Below are positions 17,147 through 26,582 of a stretch of DNA of 64,000 bases, piece after piece. The notes beneath the pieces are model-generated. The model saw only the letters and a program-made list of their open reading frames with translations. It made no database searches and was not told the origin of the DNA. Both the position numbers and the translations under genes were made by a program. The stretch is from Akkermansia muciniphila. GTDB lineage: Bacteria > Verrucomicrobiota > Verrucomicrobiia > Verrucomicrobiales > Akkermansiaceae. Each line of letters begins with the position of its first letter. The stretch's first letter is position 1. The stretch covers positions 1-64,000 of the forward strand of contig CAMDCV010000023.1 of assembly GCA_945890645.1 (NCBI GenBank). Direction: 5' to 3'.

Positions 17147-18601
17147 TTAGTTGGTGAGATTCGCCGATTCCAAGATGCGGGGATCGCGATGCGGATAAAG
17201 TGCGTGCTGACCGAGAGCGCGCAAGAAGAAGAACAAGAAGCCGGCTCCAATGGTGACAAAAGCAAGAATATCGCCCAACCACGCACCTTTGATCGTGACG
17301 GCGATATCGCCGAAAGTTGCATGATCGATGTTACCCAGTGAAATACCGCGCTCGGGAATGACGATGAGGTAGAGATCGAGAACGTGCACGAGCATCATGT
17401 AAATTGCTACCGCGCTGAGCAGATACGGCTTCTTCTTGAGCCATTGTTGCAACAGCACCACGAAAGGCAATACGAAGTGCAAGATCACCAAGGCGATGCT
17501 GGCGACGTTCCAGCCCTCCGTGTTACGGATGAAGAAGTATTTTGTTTCCTCGGGAATGTTCGCATACCAGATCAGGAAGTACTGCGAGAAAGTTACGTAA
17601 GCCCAGAATACCGTAAAGGCGAAGAGCAGCTTGCCCATGATGTGGAAGTGTTCTTGGCTGACGACATGTTTCAGATAGCCCGCACGACGAAGTAAGAATA
17701 CGGTAACGATGATCACGGCCATCGAGTTGATCGCGCAACCAGCGAATATGTAAACGCCATACATCGTTGAGAACCAGGTGTAGTCCATGCCTTTCAACCA
17801 ATCGAACGCAGCAAAGGTCACAGTCAGCGCGAGGATGGGCAGGAACGCAGCAGCACGACGACGGGCGGTAAACAAATGCACTGTGCCGGGTTTGGGATCG
17901 TTGTCTTGAGCAGTCGAGAGCTTGCGCAAACGATAGATGGCATAACCCAGGCCCACGAAGAACATGATATTGCGGAAATACCAGAACGGCAAGTTCATGT
18001 ACCATAGCTTGTTATACATCAGGTGATCCTTGTGATGTAAACCTTGAGCTATGGCTTGGTCATGAGGGTTTGCATTGAATTCACCAGCGTCGGTAAAGAT
18101 AGAAGTTACTGCCCATAAAATAAATTTCACTCCATTGAGGACCCAATTCCATACTCCAGCGAGCCATTCACCGACAAGAGTACCAATACCGATATTCTTC
18201 TCATTGATTACGTCGTGGTGAGTATTCATCCACTCGTAGAGGTAGTGTTGCACGTTCGGGCAAAGAAGAGGAATCGCGAAAATGCTGAGCCACGGAAATA
18301 CTGAACCGAGGTTTTCCATCACACGGCGCACGCTCGTACCCCAACCGCTGTTAGAAACATTGTGCAGTAAGGTCCAGAAGCAACCACCGAGGGCGAGAGT
18401 AAAGAAATAAAACAGCGCAAAGACCCAAGAATACGCGAAGCTCCCCTGCTGTACTTTGGGCGCGAAAAACAAGAAATAGACGCTCAGCAAGCCGCCCATC
18501 ACCATCACGGCCAGCGCGATCGTTTTGACTTTGCCAATCTTGGATTGATCCAAGTGCTCGCCGTTTTCAGGAATGTCGTGGGATGTGACGTGGTGTGCCA
18601 T
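17147..18601 (-). CDS. actF: Alternative complex III subunit ActF (multi-pass membrane protein)
   Basis: ActF is one of the two large membrane subunits of ACIII, the quinol:cytochrome c (or direct-to-oxidase) reductase that replaces the bc1 complex. This 484-residue protein has about ten hydrophobic helices and the family stretches FYFFTLALGGCFWTLLHNVSNSGW near residues 47-70 and FTVFWAYVTFSQYFLIWYANIPEET near 310-335. The His-rich start MAHHVTSHDIPENG is cytoplasmic. It lies in the standard act gene order, 26 bases after actE. ActF is related to ActC/NrfD-type proteins but is considered not to bind quinol at the same site. Confidence 0.93.
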   Translation of the reverse strand: MAHHVTSHDIPENGEHLDQSKIGKVKTIALAVMVMGGLLSVYFLFFAPKVQQGSFAYSWVFALFYFFTLALGGCFWTLLHNVSNSGWGTSVRRVMENLGSVFPWLSIFAIPLLCPNVQHYLYEWMNTHHDVINEKNIGIGTLVGEWLAGVWNWVLNGVKFILWAVTSIFTDAGEFNANPHDQAIAQGLHHKDHLMYNKLWYMNLPFWYFRNIMFFVGLGYAIYRLRKLSTAQDNDPKPGTVHLFTARRRAAAFLPILALTVTFAAFDWLKGMDYTWFSTMYGVYIFAGCAINSMAVIIVTVFLLRRAGYLKHVVSQEHFHIMGKLLFAFTVFWAYVTFSQYFLIWYANIPEETKYFFIRNTEGWNVASIALVILHFVLPFVVLLQQWLKKKPYLLSAVAIYMMLVHVLDLYLIVIPERGISLGNIDHATFGDIAVTIKGAWLGDILAFVTIGAGFLFFFLRALGQHALYPHRDPRILESANLTN

Positions 18602-18627
18602 CGTGCTATAGGGAAAATGTTAGAAAA

Positions 18628-19332
18628 TTATTTGGAGCTAGTGGCGGCTTCTTGTTGTTGCTTACCGGCTTCGAAGGCGTCTTTGACCGCATCGTACGGT
18701 GCGCTGCGTGCGACTTGGATCGCGCGAACGTAAGCGATGATCGCCCAGCGGTCGCGCACAGGGATGTTATAACCATAACCAGACATGAGCCCTTTACCTT
18801 TCGTAATGGTTTCAAACAGGCGACCATCGGGATAAGAACCCGCGGAGAATGGTGGCGCTGTGAGATTTGCGATGCCCGGCACGCCATAAAGCCCTGTGAT
18901 GCCCGCACCATCGCCGGAAACACCGTGGCATGCAGAGCAATAAATATTGTAGCGCTCTTCACCGCGCTTGAGCAGTTCCAAGGAATTTTCTGGAGTGAGT
19001 TCCAATTCTTCCGGCATGCCCGTGCCGAAATAATCACCTACGTGGCCAGTGAAATAATAACCAGTGCCACCGGAAAACTCATACTCAGGAATGCCACCCA
19101 GCTTGTTCGCGCCATCAACTTGAAATCCAAGCGGTGTAGTTTGTGTCACTGGTTGACGAGCCCCCTGCCCATCGGCGAAAAAGGCGCTTTGTTTTTGTGC
19201 TTTCAACACATCCTGGTCATCCATGTCTGGAAGTAATTGAATGGGCGGCTCGCTGAAGCTGTGTCCGCGGTATTTGAAAATACCGACCACGGAAATGGCG
19301 ATGATCGCGTAGAGAATAAAAAAGTATTTCAT
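18628..19332 (-). CDS. actE: Alternative complex III subunit ActE (monohaem cytochrome c)
   Basis: This 234-residue protein is the monohaem cytochrome c subunit of ACIII, anchored by an N-terminal helix (residues 2-20) with the haem domain in the periplasm. The motif CSACH lies near residue 133 in RYNIYCSACHGVSGDG. LMSGYGYNIPVRDRWAIIAYVRA gives the axial methionine and the C-terminal helix typical of ActE. A PDMDDQ motif near residue 36 and the FSGGTGYYF region also fit. It takes electrons from the pentahaem ActA/ActB side and passes them to the downstream carrier. Order and spacing in the operon are standard. Confidence 0.93.
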   Translation of the reverse strand: MKYFFILYAIIAISVVGIFKYRGHSFSEPPIQLLPDMDDQDVLKAQKQSAFFADGQGARQPVTQTTPLGFQVDGANKLGGIPEYEFSGGTGYYFTGHVGDYFGTGMPEELELTPENSLELLKRGEERYNIYCSACHGVSGDGAGITGLYGVPGIANLTAPPFSAGSYPDGRLFETITKGKGLMSGYGYNIPVRDRWAIIAYVRAIQVARSAPYDAVKDAFEAGKQQQEAATSSK

Positions 19333-19351
19333 GGATGAAAAGTGTCAGAAA

Positions 19352-19909
19352 TTACGCAGGTTCCTCCTCAATGAGTTCAATGCTAGTGCCGCCAATATCC
19401 CCAAGGAAATCCTTGGTGCCAGTTGCAGAAAACTTCGGATCACGCGCTTCGAGGGCGATGAAAAATCCATCGTCGGTCGAGCGTTCAAACTGCTTACTCG
19501 CAAAAAGTGGATGATTGAAACGGGGCAGTTTCATCAGCGCCAACAACCCGAACAGTGTCGTGAAGCCCGAAAACAAAATCGTCAACTCGAACATGATGGG
19601 GAAAAACGCCGGCAGGGTGAAAAAGTTTGTCGGTTTGCCCTGCACCACGGTTGGATACAAATACACTTGCGTCGTGTAGGCGAGCAAGAAGGCCGTGATC
19701 GTGCCCGTCATACCGCCGAAGAACACCATGTAGGGAAGGATCGAACGCTTCAATCCCATGGCTGCATCGAGACCGTGAATTGGATAGGGCGAGTAGCAAT
19801 CCCACTTGGTGAAACCGGCATCGCGCACTTTTTCCGCCGCTTTATACAGCGCCGAGGCACTCTTGAACTCAGCAAGATAACCGTAAACTCTTTTCCGTGT
19901 TGTGCTCAT
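19352..19909 (-). CDS. actD: Alternative complex III subunit ActD (DUF3341)
   Basis: ActD is a small membrane subunit of ACIII with two transmembrane helices. The 185-residue product shows the DUF3341 layout: an N-terminal cytoplasmic domain starting VYGYLAEFKSASALYKAAEK with the conserved YSPYPIHGLDAAMG near 38-51, helices near 59-80 and 95-125, and a C-terminal alpha/beta tail with RSTDDGFFIALEARDP. The YSPYPIHGL motif is the best family marker. It lies 20 bases after actC. Confidence 0.94.
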   Translation of the reverse strand: MSTTRKRVYGYLAEFKSASALYKAAEKVRDAGFTKWDCYSPYPIHGLDAAMGLKRSILPYMVFFGGMTGTITAFLLAYTTQVYLYPTVVQGKPTNFFTLPAFFPIMFELTILFSGFTTLFGLLALMKLPRFNHPLFASKQFERSTDDGFFIALEARDPKFSATGTKDFLGDIGGTSIELIEEEPA

Positions 19910-19929
19910 GTTTTCAGCGTTTCAAAATT

Positions 19930-21423
19930 TCAGACCGTCGTTCCTTTGTCCGTGGTTTCGGGCAGTTCGTGCTGGTAAGCCGCGATTTTCACCGTGCCGT
20001 CATCAGGATGATCGTTGAGGTCATCGAAGTGCGGATCCGATTCGCGCAACGTCCACTTGACCTCGGCGATGTTGATGCAGGGAAGGAATTTCAGGAACAA
20101 CAAGAACAGCATCAGGAACATGCCGATCGTGCCGACAAACAAAATAATCTCGAAAGGACTGGCGGAGTAGTATTTCCAATCACCTGGCAGCCACATCCGC
20201 GCGAGCGTGGTGCAAATAATCACAAAGCGCTCGAACCACATGCCGACGTTTACCGCCATCGATACTGCCATGATTACCCAGAGGTTTTCGCGGCATTTCT
20301 TGAACCAGAAAACCTGTGGCGAAAGAACGTTGCAGGACATCATCGCGAGATAGGCCCACCAATACGGACCAGTCATACGATACTTGAACGCTTCCATTTC
20401 ATAAATGGCACCGGAGTAATACGCGACGAACAACTCCATCAAATAGGCGTAACCAACGATCGTGCCAGTCAACAAAATGATCTTCGCCATGTTCTCGATG
20501 TGCTTCATCGTGATCATGTCGTGCAGACCATAAATCGCCCGCGCCGGAATCATGATCGTGAGAACCATTGCGAAACCACCGAACACCGCACCTGCGACGA
20601 AATAAGGCGGGAAAATCGTGGTGTGCCAACCGGGAACCACGGAGGTGGCGAAGTCGAACGAAACGACTGAGTGAACCGAAAGCACCAGCGGGGTGGAAAG
20701 AGCCGCGAGCAAGAGGTATGCCATTTCATAGTGGCTCCACTGACGGTTGCCACCGCGCCAGCCGAGGGCGAAAATCCCGTAGAGCATCTTGCGCAAGCCG
20801 GGCTTCGCACGGTCGCGGATCGTGGCGAGGTCGGGCACCATGCCGAGGAACCAGAAAATCAAAGACACGGTAAAGTAAGTCGAAACCGCGAACACGTCCC
20901 ACAGCAGCGGCGACTTGAAGTTTTGCCAAATGCCATTCGCATTCGGAATCGGCGCGAGGAACCAGGCCATCCACACACGACCGACGTGGAAGGCCGGGAA
21001 AATACCGGCACAGCACACCGCGAAAATCGTCATCGCCTCCGCCGCGCGGTTGATGGACGTCCGCCAATTTTGTCGAGTGAGGAAAAGAATCGCGGAAATC
21101 AACGTGCCCGCGTGACCGATACCGATCCAGAACACGAAGTTGGTGATGTCCCAACCCCAGAACACCGTATTGGTCATGCCCCACACACCGACACCCGTCG
21201 ATACCAAGAGCGTCAGGCCACCGCCTACACCGAGCATGGCGATCAGCGCACTCGGGATAAACAAAATCCACCACAACAGCGGTTGTTTGTTTTCGACGAT
21301 GCCGCAGATGCGCTCCGTGATCCAATGGTAGGAACGGTTATTGAGAATCAGATGCTCGCGCTCCAAGACGGGCAATTTCGGACCGTTTCGTGGTTCGTGA
21401 GCGGTGGTGCTAGCGTGTGCCAT
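19930..21423 (-). CDS. actC: Alternative complex III subunit ActC (NrfD/PsrC family, quinol-binding)
   Basis: ActC belongs to the NrfD/PsrC membrane proteins and holds the likely quinol-oxidising site of ACIII at the periplasmic side. The 497-residue protein has about ten membrane helices, with family features such as [19 protein letters not shown] near residues 100-118, [20 protein letters not shown] near 140-160 and [26 protein letters not shown] near 255-280. Histidines in GHAGT and PGWHTT are conserved in the family. It is long-spaced from actB (36 bases) with a pyrimidine-rich leader. The C-terminal acidic tail is cytoplasmic. Confidence 0.94.
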   Translation of the reverse strand: MAHASTTAHEPRNGPKLPVLEREHLILNNRSYHWITERICGIVENKQPLLWWILFIPSALIAMLGVGGGLTLLVSTGVGVWGMTNTVFWGWDITNFVFWIGIGHAGTLISAILFLTRQNWRTSINRAAEAMTIFAVCCAGIFPAFHVGRVWMAWFLAPIPNANGIWQNFKSPLLWDVFAVSTYFTVSLIFWFLGMVPDLATIRDRAKPGLRKMLYGIFALGWRGGNRQWSHYEMAYLLLAALSTPLVLSVHSVVSFDFATSVVPGWHTTIFPPYFVAGAVFGGFAMVLTIMIPARAIYGLHDMITMKHIENMAKIILLTGTIVGYAYLMELFVAYYSGAIYEMEAFKYRMTGPYWWAYLAMMSCNVLSPQVFWFKKCRENLWVIMAVSMAVNVGMWFERFVIICTTLARMWLPGDWKYYSASPFEIILFVGTIGMFLMLFLLFLKFLPCINIAEVKWTLRESDPHFDDLNDHPDDGTVKIAAYQHELPETTDKGTTV

Positions 21424-21459
21424 GTTCAGGGTGAAGTGTGGGTGAAAAGGGAAAAAGTG

Positions 21460-24400
21460 TTAGGCCATGTGGATCGTGGCGGTTCCGACATACTTGGCGT
21501 CCGGCATTTTCTCGTTCGGATTCTTGACGCGTGCCATGTAAAGCGTGCGCGGAATCGTGGCGATGTAATGAAGGAGTTCGTAGCTGCGAGCGAGCTCACG
21601 ACCGCGCACCACAGTGGCGGCGCTTTCATCGAGCAAGTTGCCAAAGCTAATCGCATCGGCAGGACAGGCCTCTTGGCAAGCGACCTTGACGCTATCGACG
21701 GGAATGCGCAGCGTCTTGGTGGTGACGGCGACTTCAGGAGATGTCTTGCCGGAGGCGAGGACGTCCTGTTTCTGACCGCGCTTTTGACGGATCTTCGCGT
21801 CTTTGAGGCGCTGCACGCAATAGGTGCATTTTTCCATGACACCACGCATGCGGACGGTGACGTTCGGATTGCGCTGCAAGTGCGGAGCTTCGCCGACTTG
21901 AGTCACGCCCGCAGGGCCTTTGTAAAGGTTGTCGGCGATCAGCGGGTTGCGTTTGTTGTAATCGAAATAGTTGAAACGACGTGCTTTATAAGGGCAGTTG
22001 TTAGCGCAGTAACGAGTGCCGATGCAACGGTTGTACGCCATGGCGTTGAGGCCGTCTTCGGTGTGAATTGTGGCGTTGACGGGGCAAACCGTTTCGCAAG
22101 GCGCGCTCTCGCACTGCATACAGGCGACAGGCTGCGGCACCATCGCGGGGCTATCGGCATCGAAAGTGTTGTCTTTGTTCTGCGCGAAGTAGCGGTCCAT
22201 GCGGATCCAGTGCATCGCACGACCCATCGCCACTTGCTTCTTACCGACGACAGGAATGTTATTCTCCGCTTGGCACGCTACCAAGCAAGCATTGCAACCC
22301 ATGCAGGACGACAAATCGATATTCATCGCCCACTGATGCAAGTCATCGCTGAGGTGCGGTTTGGCTTTGCCCTCTTTATCGGGATCCCAAGTAGCGGAGC
22401 CTTCTTGTTTGTAGAGCGAAAGGTTGGCCGGGGCATGAGAGTCGTTGCCTTGCTTCTGCACGCCGTCGTATTGCTTGTCGAACGAACCCTTGTCGCCTTT
22501 CAGCGTGGAAATTTCGCGGGCCAATGAACGACCGTACATCGCGTGGTGCTCTTGTGTGAGAGCGACGGAGTAACGCTTCTCCGTGAGAGTTACTTTTGCG
22601 CCTTGTGCGATGTAGGTTGTCGCCGCAGTGCGGAGCGGATAGACATTCACACCGCGATTGACGCCCACCAAGCCAACGTGTGTGGCATTCACAGGACCGC
22701 GTGCGAGTTCGTCTTCATCATCGTAGCCTTGGCCGTAACCGACAGGCAGCACAATGGTATTTTCTGCTAGACCGAATGCCACCAATACGGGGATTTCAAT
22801 CTCCTTGCCATTGAGCGAAAGTTTGATGATGGGTGATTTGCGATTGCCTGCTTCGCCATCGACAGGACTAGCGGCACGGGGACTTTCCAGCGCAATGACT
22901 TGATCGTAAATGCCAAGTGCCTTCGCGGTTTTCGGCGCGATCAACGCGGCATTATCCCACGTCAATTTCGAAATCGGATCCGGCGACTCTTGAAGCCAGG
23001 CATTGTCGATCCAGCGACCGTCATAGATCGAACCATCGGTGGAGAAAATCACGTCGAGGCTTTGCTCGGTCGCGGCTTGGTAGTTGACTGCGGTTGCCTC
23101 AGGTGCTGTCAAAGTGCCAGTTTGTGCCGTACCGGCGAGGAAACCTTCGCGCAAGGCTTTTTTCCATGTGACATCGTCACCGGTGAAAGTCTTGCGAACC
23201 GCTGCAAAGGCAGCGGATTCTTCGCCCGTGATGAGCTTGCCATCGAGCAAAGCGGAAAGCAGTTCCAGTTCGGAAACACACTCGTCATAAAGCGGCAAAA
23301 TCATCGGCTGGATCAGCGTGTGTAGGCCCGACGCCGAGCGGGCGTCCGACCAGCTTTCAAGGTAATGCGCTGCCGGAATGTGCCAAGTGGCCGCGTGGGC
23401 AGTGGCATCGGTGCGCAGACCGAGATGGAAGCTGCCCTTTGCCTTTTGCAATGACGTAATGAAATCGAGATCGGCGGGAGCATCGAAGACAGGATTCGCG
23501 GGAGTCAGTAGAGCCACATATTCCACCGCGCCGCTCTCGATATCAGCTTTCAGAGCCGCGATGTCAGCGAAGCCAGCGTTGTCGGATTGCAAGGCAAGGA
23601 GAGTCGTTCCGACCGCGCCAAGTGTTTCATTGATCGCGTACACGATTGCTTTCAAGGCAGGAGAAGTGCGCGAACCAGCCAGCGCCAGTGCTTTGCCTTT
23701 CGAGGCCAACAAGTCATCCGCAGCGGCATCGACCCACTGTTGGATTTGGGAATCGGTAATCGCAGCGGCGGAGCTGATGAGTGGGTGCGAAACATTCAGT
23801 TTGCTAGCAACAGCAGCCGCGATGCTGATAACCTTGCTCGGCTCAATGCGCAAGCGGTGATCCGCCATGCCGCCGGTCAGACTAAAAATACTTTCCACCG
23901 CATAAAGACGATTCATCGCAGCGACATCGCGTTTGGCTTTGTAGCCTTTGCCCTCGGGCTTGCGGCGGTCGAAGAATGGTGTGACGGGACCTTGCGGGTC
24001 GAGCGATGCGAAATCGCAATCAAAGGAAATGATGCGGTCGGCCTTGGCGAAGTCTGCCACGGCGCGCGCAGCCGTTGCCGATGGGGCGAGTGGCTCGTAG
24101 GAGTAGAATTTTGCGCCAGCAAATTTGCCAACAAGCTCTTTCGATAAGCGAGTGCGGGTCGGCGACTCATCAGCTCCGAAAAGGAAGCCAATTTTGCCAG
24201 AGGTAGCCGCTTCTGCGAGTGCAGCTTCGAGGTCAGCCTTGGTGGAGGCTTTCGCGTGATGCAAAATTTTCTGCGAACGCGACGGCGAATACATATCGAG
24301 AATCGACGCCTGCACAAAAGCATCGGTGCCGTCTGAATCAGGATGCAAGGTATTCGGTCCGAGCTTGGTCGGACGGCCTTCAAACGTCGTCACTACAACA

Positions 24401-24744
24401 GGCGTTGCACCCGTAGCGCGTGGCATGGCCGAAGCATAATAAAGCGCTTTGCCCGGAATCACCCACTCGGGGGCTTGGGTGTAAGGAACCGTGTACTTTT
24501 CCGCACGACGGCAAGCCACCATGCTCATACCCGCGAGAGCCGAGGAGGCGCCCATCAGTTTAAGGAAAGAACGACGCGAGGTCTCAGCATCCGCTGCGTC
24601 CGCCATCGCGGCTGCGCTTGCGGGAAATTCGCGATCCATGTACTCACGGAAAACGGGGCTGCCTTCGAGCTGCCCGACGCTGCGCCAGGATACCGTGGTT
24701 TCCTCCGCTGGGATTTCTGGATGTTGCCAAATGCGTTTGCTCAT
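21460..24744 (-). CDS. actB: Alternative complex III subunit ActB (fused molybdopterin-like and Fe-S domains)
   Basis: This 1094-residue protein fuses a molybdopterin-oxidoreductase-like domain (about 70-770) with a ferredoxin-like domain (about 800-1090), as in ActB. A twin-arginine motif SRRSFLKL at residues 56-63, after the usual 50-residue extension, should direct export through Tat. The C-terminal part has four cysteine groups: CMGCNACLVACQAEN, CMQCESAPCETVC, CIGTRYCANNC and CTYCVQRL with CQEACPAD. In known ACIII structures the large domain carries no molybdenum cofactor and the Fe-S clusters form an electron wire. A long opposite-strand open frame over this gene is a shadow. Confidence 0.95.
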   Translation of the reverse strand: MSKRIWQHPEIPAEETTVSWRSVGQLEGSPVFREYMDREFPASAAAMADAADAETSRRSFLKLMGASSALAGMSMVACRRAEKYTVPYTQAPEWVIPGKALYYASAMPRATGATPVVVTTFEGRPTKLGPNTLHPDSDGTDAFVQASILDMYSPSRSQKILHHAKASTKADLEAALAEAATSGKIGFLFGADESPTRTRLSKELVGKFAGAKFYSYEPLAPSATAARAVADFAKADRIISFDCDFASLDPQGPVTPFFDRRKPEGKGYKAKRDVAAMNRLYAVESIFSLTGGMADHRLRIEPSKVISIAAAVASKLNVSHPLISSAAAITDSQIQQWVDAAADDLLASKGKALALAGSRTSPALKAIVYAINETLGAVGTTLLALQSDNAGFADIAALKADIESGAVEYVALLTPANPVFDAPADLDFITSLQKAKGSFHLGLRTDATAHAATWHIPAAHYLESWSDARSASGLHTLIQPMILPLYDECVSELELLSALLDGKLITGEESAAFAAVRKTFTGDDVTWKKALREGFLAGTAQTGTLTAPEATAVNYQAATEQSLDVIFSTDGSIYDGRWIDNAWLQESPDPISKLTWDNAALIAPKTAKALGIYDQVIALESPRAASPVDGEAGNRKSPIIKLSLNGKEIEIPVLVAFGLAENTIVLPVGYGQGYDDEDELARGPVNATHVGLVGVNRGVNVYPLRTAATTYIAQGAKVTLTEKRYSVALTQEHHAMYGRSLAREISTLKGDKGSFDKQYDGVQKQGNDSHAPANLSLYKQEGSATWDPDKEGKAKPHLSDDLHQWAMNIDLSSCMGCNACLVACQAENNIPVVGKKQVAMGRAMHWIRMDRYFAQNKDNTFDADSPAMVPQPVACMQCESAPCETVCPVNATIHTEDGLNAMAYNRCIGTRYCANNCPYKARRFNYFDYNKRNPLIADNLYKGPAGVTQVGEAPHLQRNPNVTVRMRGVMEKCTYCVQRLKDAKIRQKRGQKQDVLASGKTSPEVAVTTKTLRIPVDSVKVACQEACPADAISFGNLLDESAATVVRGRELARSYELLHYIATIPRTLYMARVKNPNEKMPDAKYVGTATIHMA

Positions 24745-24771
24745 GGTCGTAGGAAAATCTGTTACAAAAAA

Positions 24772-25485
24772 TTAATGGTGGCAGCTGGTGCAGGTCTCAC
24801 GCGGCTGGAGTTTGAAAACATCGGTGAGTTTTTTGCCAAACTCTTTTGGATCGCTGATGCGCTCGCCTTTATCGTTCAGCACAACTTGCTGCTTCAAGTA
24901 TTCCGCAGGGTCGTATTTCAAATTATACACTTCCTCAAGCGGACGCACATGAGTCTCCGGTGCGCGGTGGCAATCGAGGCAGAAGCCCATCGAGTGCGGT
25001 TTAGCATGATAGACGACCTCCATTTGATCGACTTGACCGTGGCAGCTGACACAAGAAATACCGCGGTTGACGTGCGCGCTGTGGCTGAATTTCACGTAGT
25101 CGGGTGCCTTGTGAACTTTCACCCACTGGATGGGCTTGCCGTCGTAGAGCGGATGCGTTTTGTCCATCGCGCGGTGCAAGGGTTCCAGTTTCGGACTGTC
25201 CCTGCGCACGTGTTGGTGGCAGTTCCAGCAAGTGTTCGCCGATGGCAAATTCGAGTGGTCGGAATTGTCCACAAACGAATGGCAATAACGGCAATCAAGG
25301 CCGAGCTGATCGACGTGGATTTTGTGCGAAAATGGGATCGGTTGGGACGGTTGATAGCCGACCACGGTCGCCTTAGGAGTAGCATAAACCGTGAAAGCGG
25401 CGACTACGCCAACGGCAGCAGTTCCAGCGCAAAATGCGATTTTCAACGGTAACAGGTTGGTCCAGCGAGGAAAAATATTGGCCAT
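24772..25485 (-). CDS. actA: Alternative complex III subunit ActA (pentahaem cytochrome c)
   Basis: The 237-residue protein carries five CxxCH motifs (CRYCH, CWNCH, CVSCH, CLDCH, CTSCH), the haem number of ActA. An N-terminal helix (about 13-32) anchors it in the membrane, with the haems in the periplasm. Family stretches include QPIPFSHKIHVDQLGLDCRY and VKFSHSAHVNRGISC, whose extra histidines are likely axial ligands. It is the first gene of the operon, and its start at 25485 (MANIFPRWTNLLPLK) has no Shine-Dalgarno sequence. A palindrome of CRP type lies 30-49 bases upstream. Confidence 0.95.
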   Translation of the reverse strand: MANIFPRWTNLLPLKIAFCAGTAAVGVVAAFTVYATPKATVVGYQPSQPIPFSHKIHVDQLGLDCRYCHSFVDNSDHSNLPSANTCWNCHQHVRRDSPKLEPLHRAMDKTHPLYDGKPIQWVKVHKAPDYVKFSHSAHVNRGISCVSCHGQVDQMEVVYHAKPHSMGFCLDCHRAPETHVRPLEEVYNLKYDPAEYLKQQVVLNDKGERISDPKEFGKKLTDVFKLQPRETCTSCHH

Positions 25486-25514
25486 GGCGAGTTGCGGTGC
25501 GCGGAGACTGCCTC

Positions 25515-25534
25515 CTTGTGAAAAATTTCACAAG
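25515..25534. promoter_or_regulatory. Perfect palindrome of CRP/FNR-superfamily type upstream of actA
   Basis: CTTGTGAAA (25515-25523) and TTTCACAAG (25526-25534) are exact inverted repeats around AA. The core reads TGTGA-N6-TCACA, identical to the consensus half-sites of CRP-type regulators. Its centre is about 39 bases before the actA start codon. It is AT-rich and not followed by a U-run in either direction, so it is unlikely to be a terminator. A smaller repeat GGGGT/ACCCC lies at 25567-25581. The regulator is inferred, not identified. Confidence 0.55.
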
Positions 25535-25700
25535 CAAAATCTTGTTGCAGCGAAAGTTTTTTGTGCGGGGTGCGTAACCCCTTACTTCTCCCTCGCGTTT
25601 GTTCCAAAATTCATCAAATCCGAGAATAATCCTGCCTTCAATCCGTTAAATCCGTCGTTAAAAAATTCTCCCATCTTTCATGTGAAAATTTCTCCCCCCT

Positions 25701-26459
25701 TCAAACGCTCATCAAAAACTGATCTTCGTTCTTGAACTCCCCCGCCAAGCTCAAGCGATACACATGCTTCGTCGCATCGATCAAACCCTCCGACAAACCC
25801 GCTTGCGAGAAAACCACCGCATTGCCTTCTGATTCCTCCCAACTCAACAAAGCTCTGCCACCACGGTTGACGCATTGCGCATACAAGTTGTGATCGAACT
25901 CTTCTTTCTCATGCACTTCCCCATCGTGAATGTGAACGGTCGGGAAATACAATCGATCCGCGAAACGACTCGGAAACTCCAACGCCATCGGATGCACCTT
26001 CTGATTCCCGGCCTTAAACTTGAACACCGCAAAGCCGAAATCCTTGTAAATTCCTACTTTTTCCAAGGCTCCCTCGGGCAAGCGAAAGCGCTCATCCAGT
26101 CGCGAAAAATCCGCCATCTTCGGCACAAATGACGCCTCAAACGAACCCACTTGAAGCACCTTCAATGGAACCGATTTCGGCGCAGACCGCGTTGGAGAAC
26201 CCGCAAACGGATCCCCGCCGGCTCTCGCAGGAAACCCCTTATCCAGCGAAGAGAAGAAATGCGGAAACTTACTCAAATCGATAAACTTCACCGCATTCTC
26301 AGCCGCCCCTACGATCACCGGCAACGGCAATACCATCGCCACCTCGGTCGGTGTATCAATATTCATTGCATACACCAATCCCTGCCGACCCGGCCCCACC
26401 ATCCGGGCAAAAATCCGCGTATTCGTCACCTCTTTGATTTTTCCCGAGAACATGCACAT
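25701..26459 (-). CDS. Conserved hypothetical protein beginning MCMFSG
   Basis: The start is placed at MCMFSGKIKEVTNTRIFARM (ATG 26459; earlier in-frame codons are only TTG), giving 252 residues. It has no clear signal peptide. Residues 30-60 (YAMNIDTPTEVAMVLPLPVI) and a C-terminal block HPMALEFPSRFADRLYFPTVHIHDG look conserved, and I recall similar uncharacterised proteins in planctomycetes and myxobacteria, but no function can be assigned. The latter block, rich in H, D and E, could bind a metal. It lies upstream of the act operon on the same strand, separated by about 215 bases with a regulatory palindrome, so it is probably a separate unit. Confidence 0.7.
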   Translation of the reverse strand: MCMFSGKIKEVTNTRIFARMVGPGRQGLVYAMNIDTPTEVAMVLPLPVIVGAAENAVKFIDLSKFPHFFSSLDKGFPARAGGDPFAGSPTRSAPKSVPLKVLQVGSFEASFVPKMADFSRLDERFRLPEGALEKVGIYKDFGFAVFKFKAGNQKVHPMALEFPSRFADRLYFPTVHIHDGEVHEKEEFDHNLYAQCVNRGGRALLSWEESEGNAVVFSQAGLSEGLIDATKHVYRLSLAGEFKNEDQFLMSV

Positions 26460-26582
26460 AACACCACGCAAACTATACTAAATTCATCGCCTGTCAGCTA
26501 AATATCTAGCACTATGATAATCACCTCAGTCTTACCCTGAAAGGTTTGACAATGTTCTACGTTCTTAAGCACACTAATTTTT

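Noticed and set aside
20671-22527. Long 618-codon plus-strand open frame opposite actC and actB
   Set aside because: It lies antisense to two certain genes, is rich in R, H, D and V in a pattern typical of frames opposite high-GC genes, and has no recognisable domain.
26545-26550. TTGACA before the esterase gene as a -35 element
   Set aside because: No matching -10 hexamer is found at 16-18 bases, so a sigma-70 promoter cannot be claimed.
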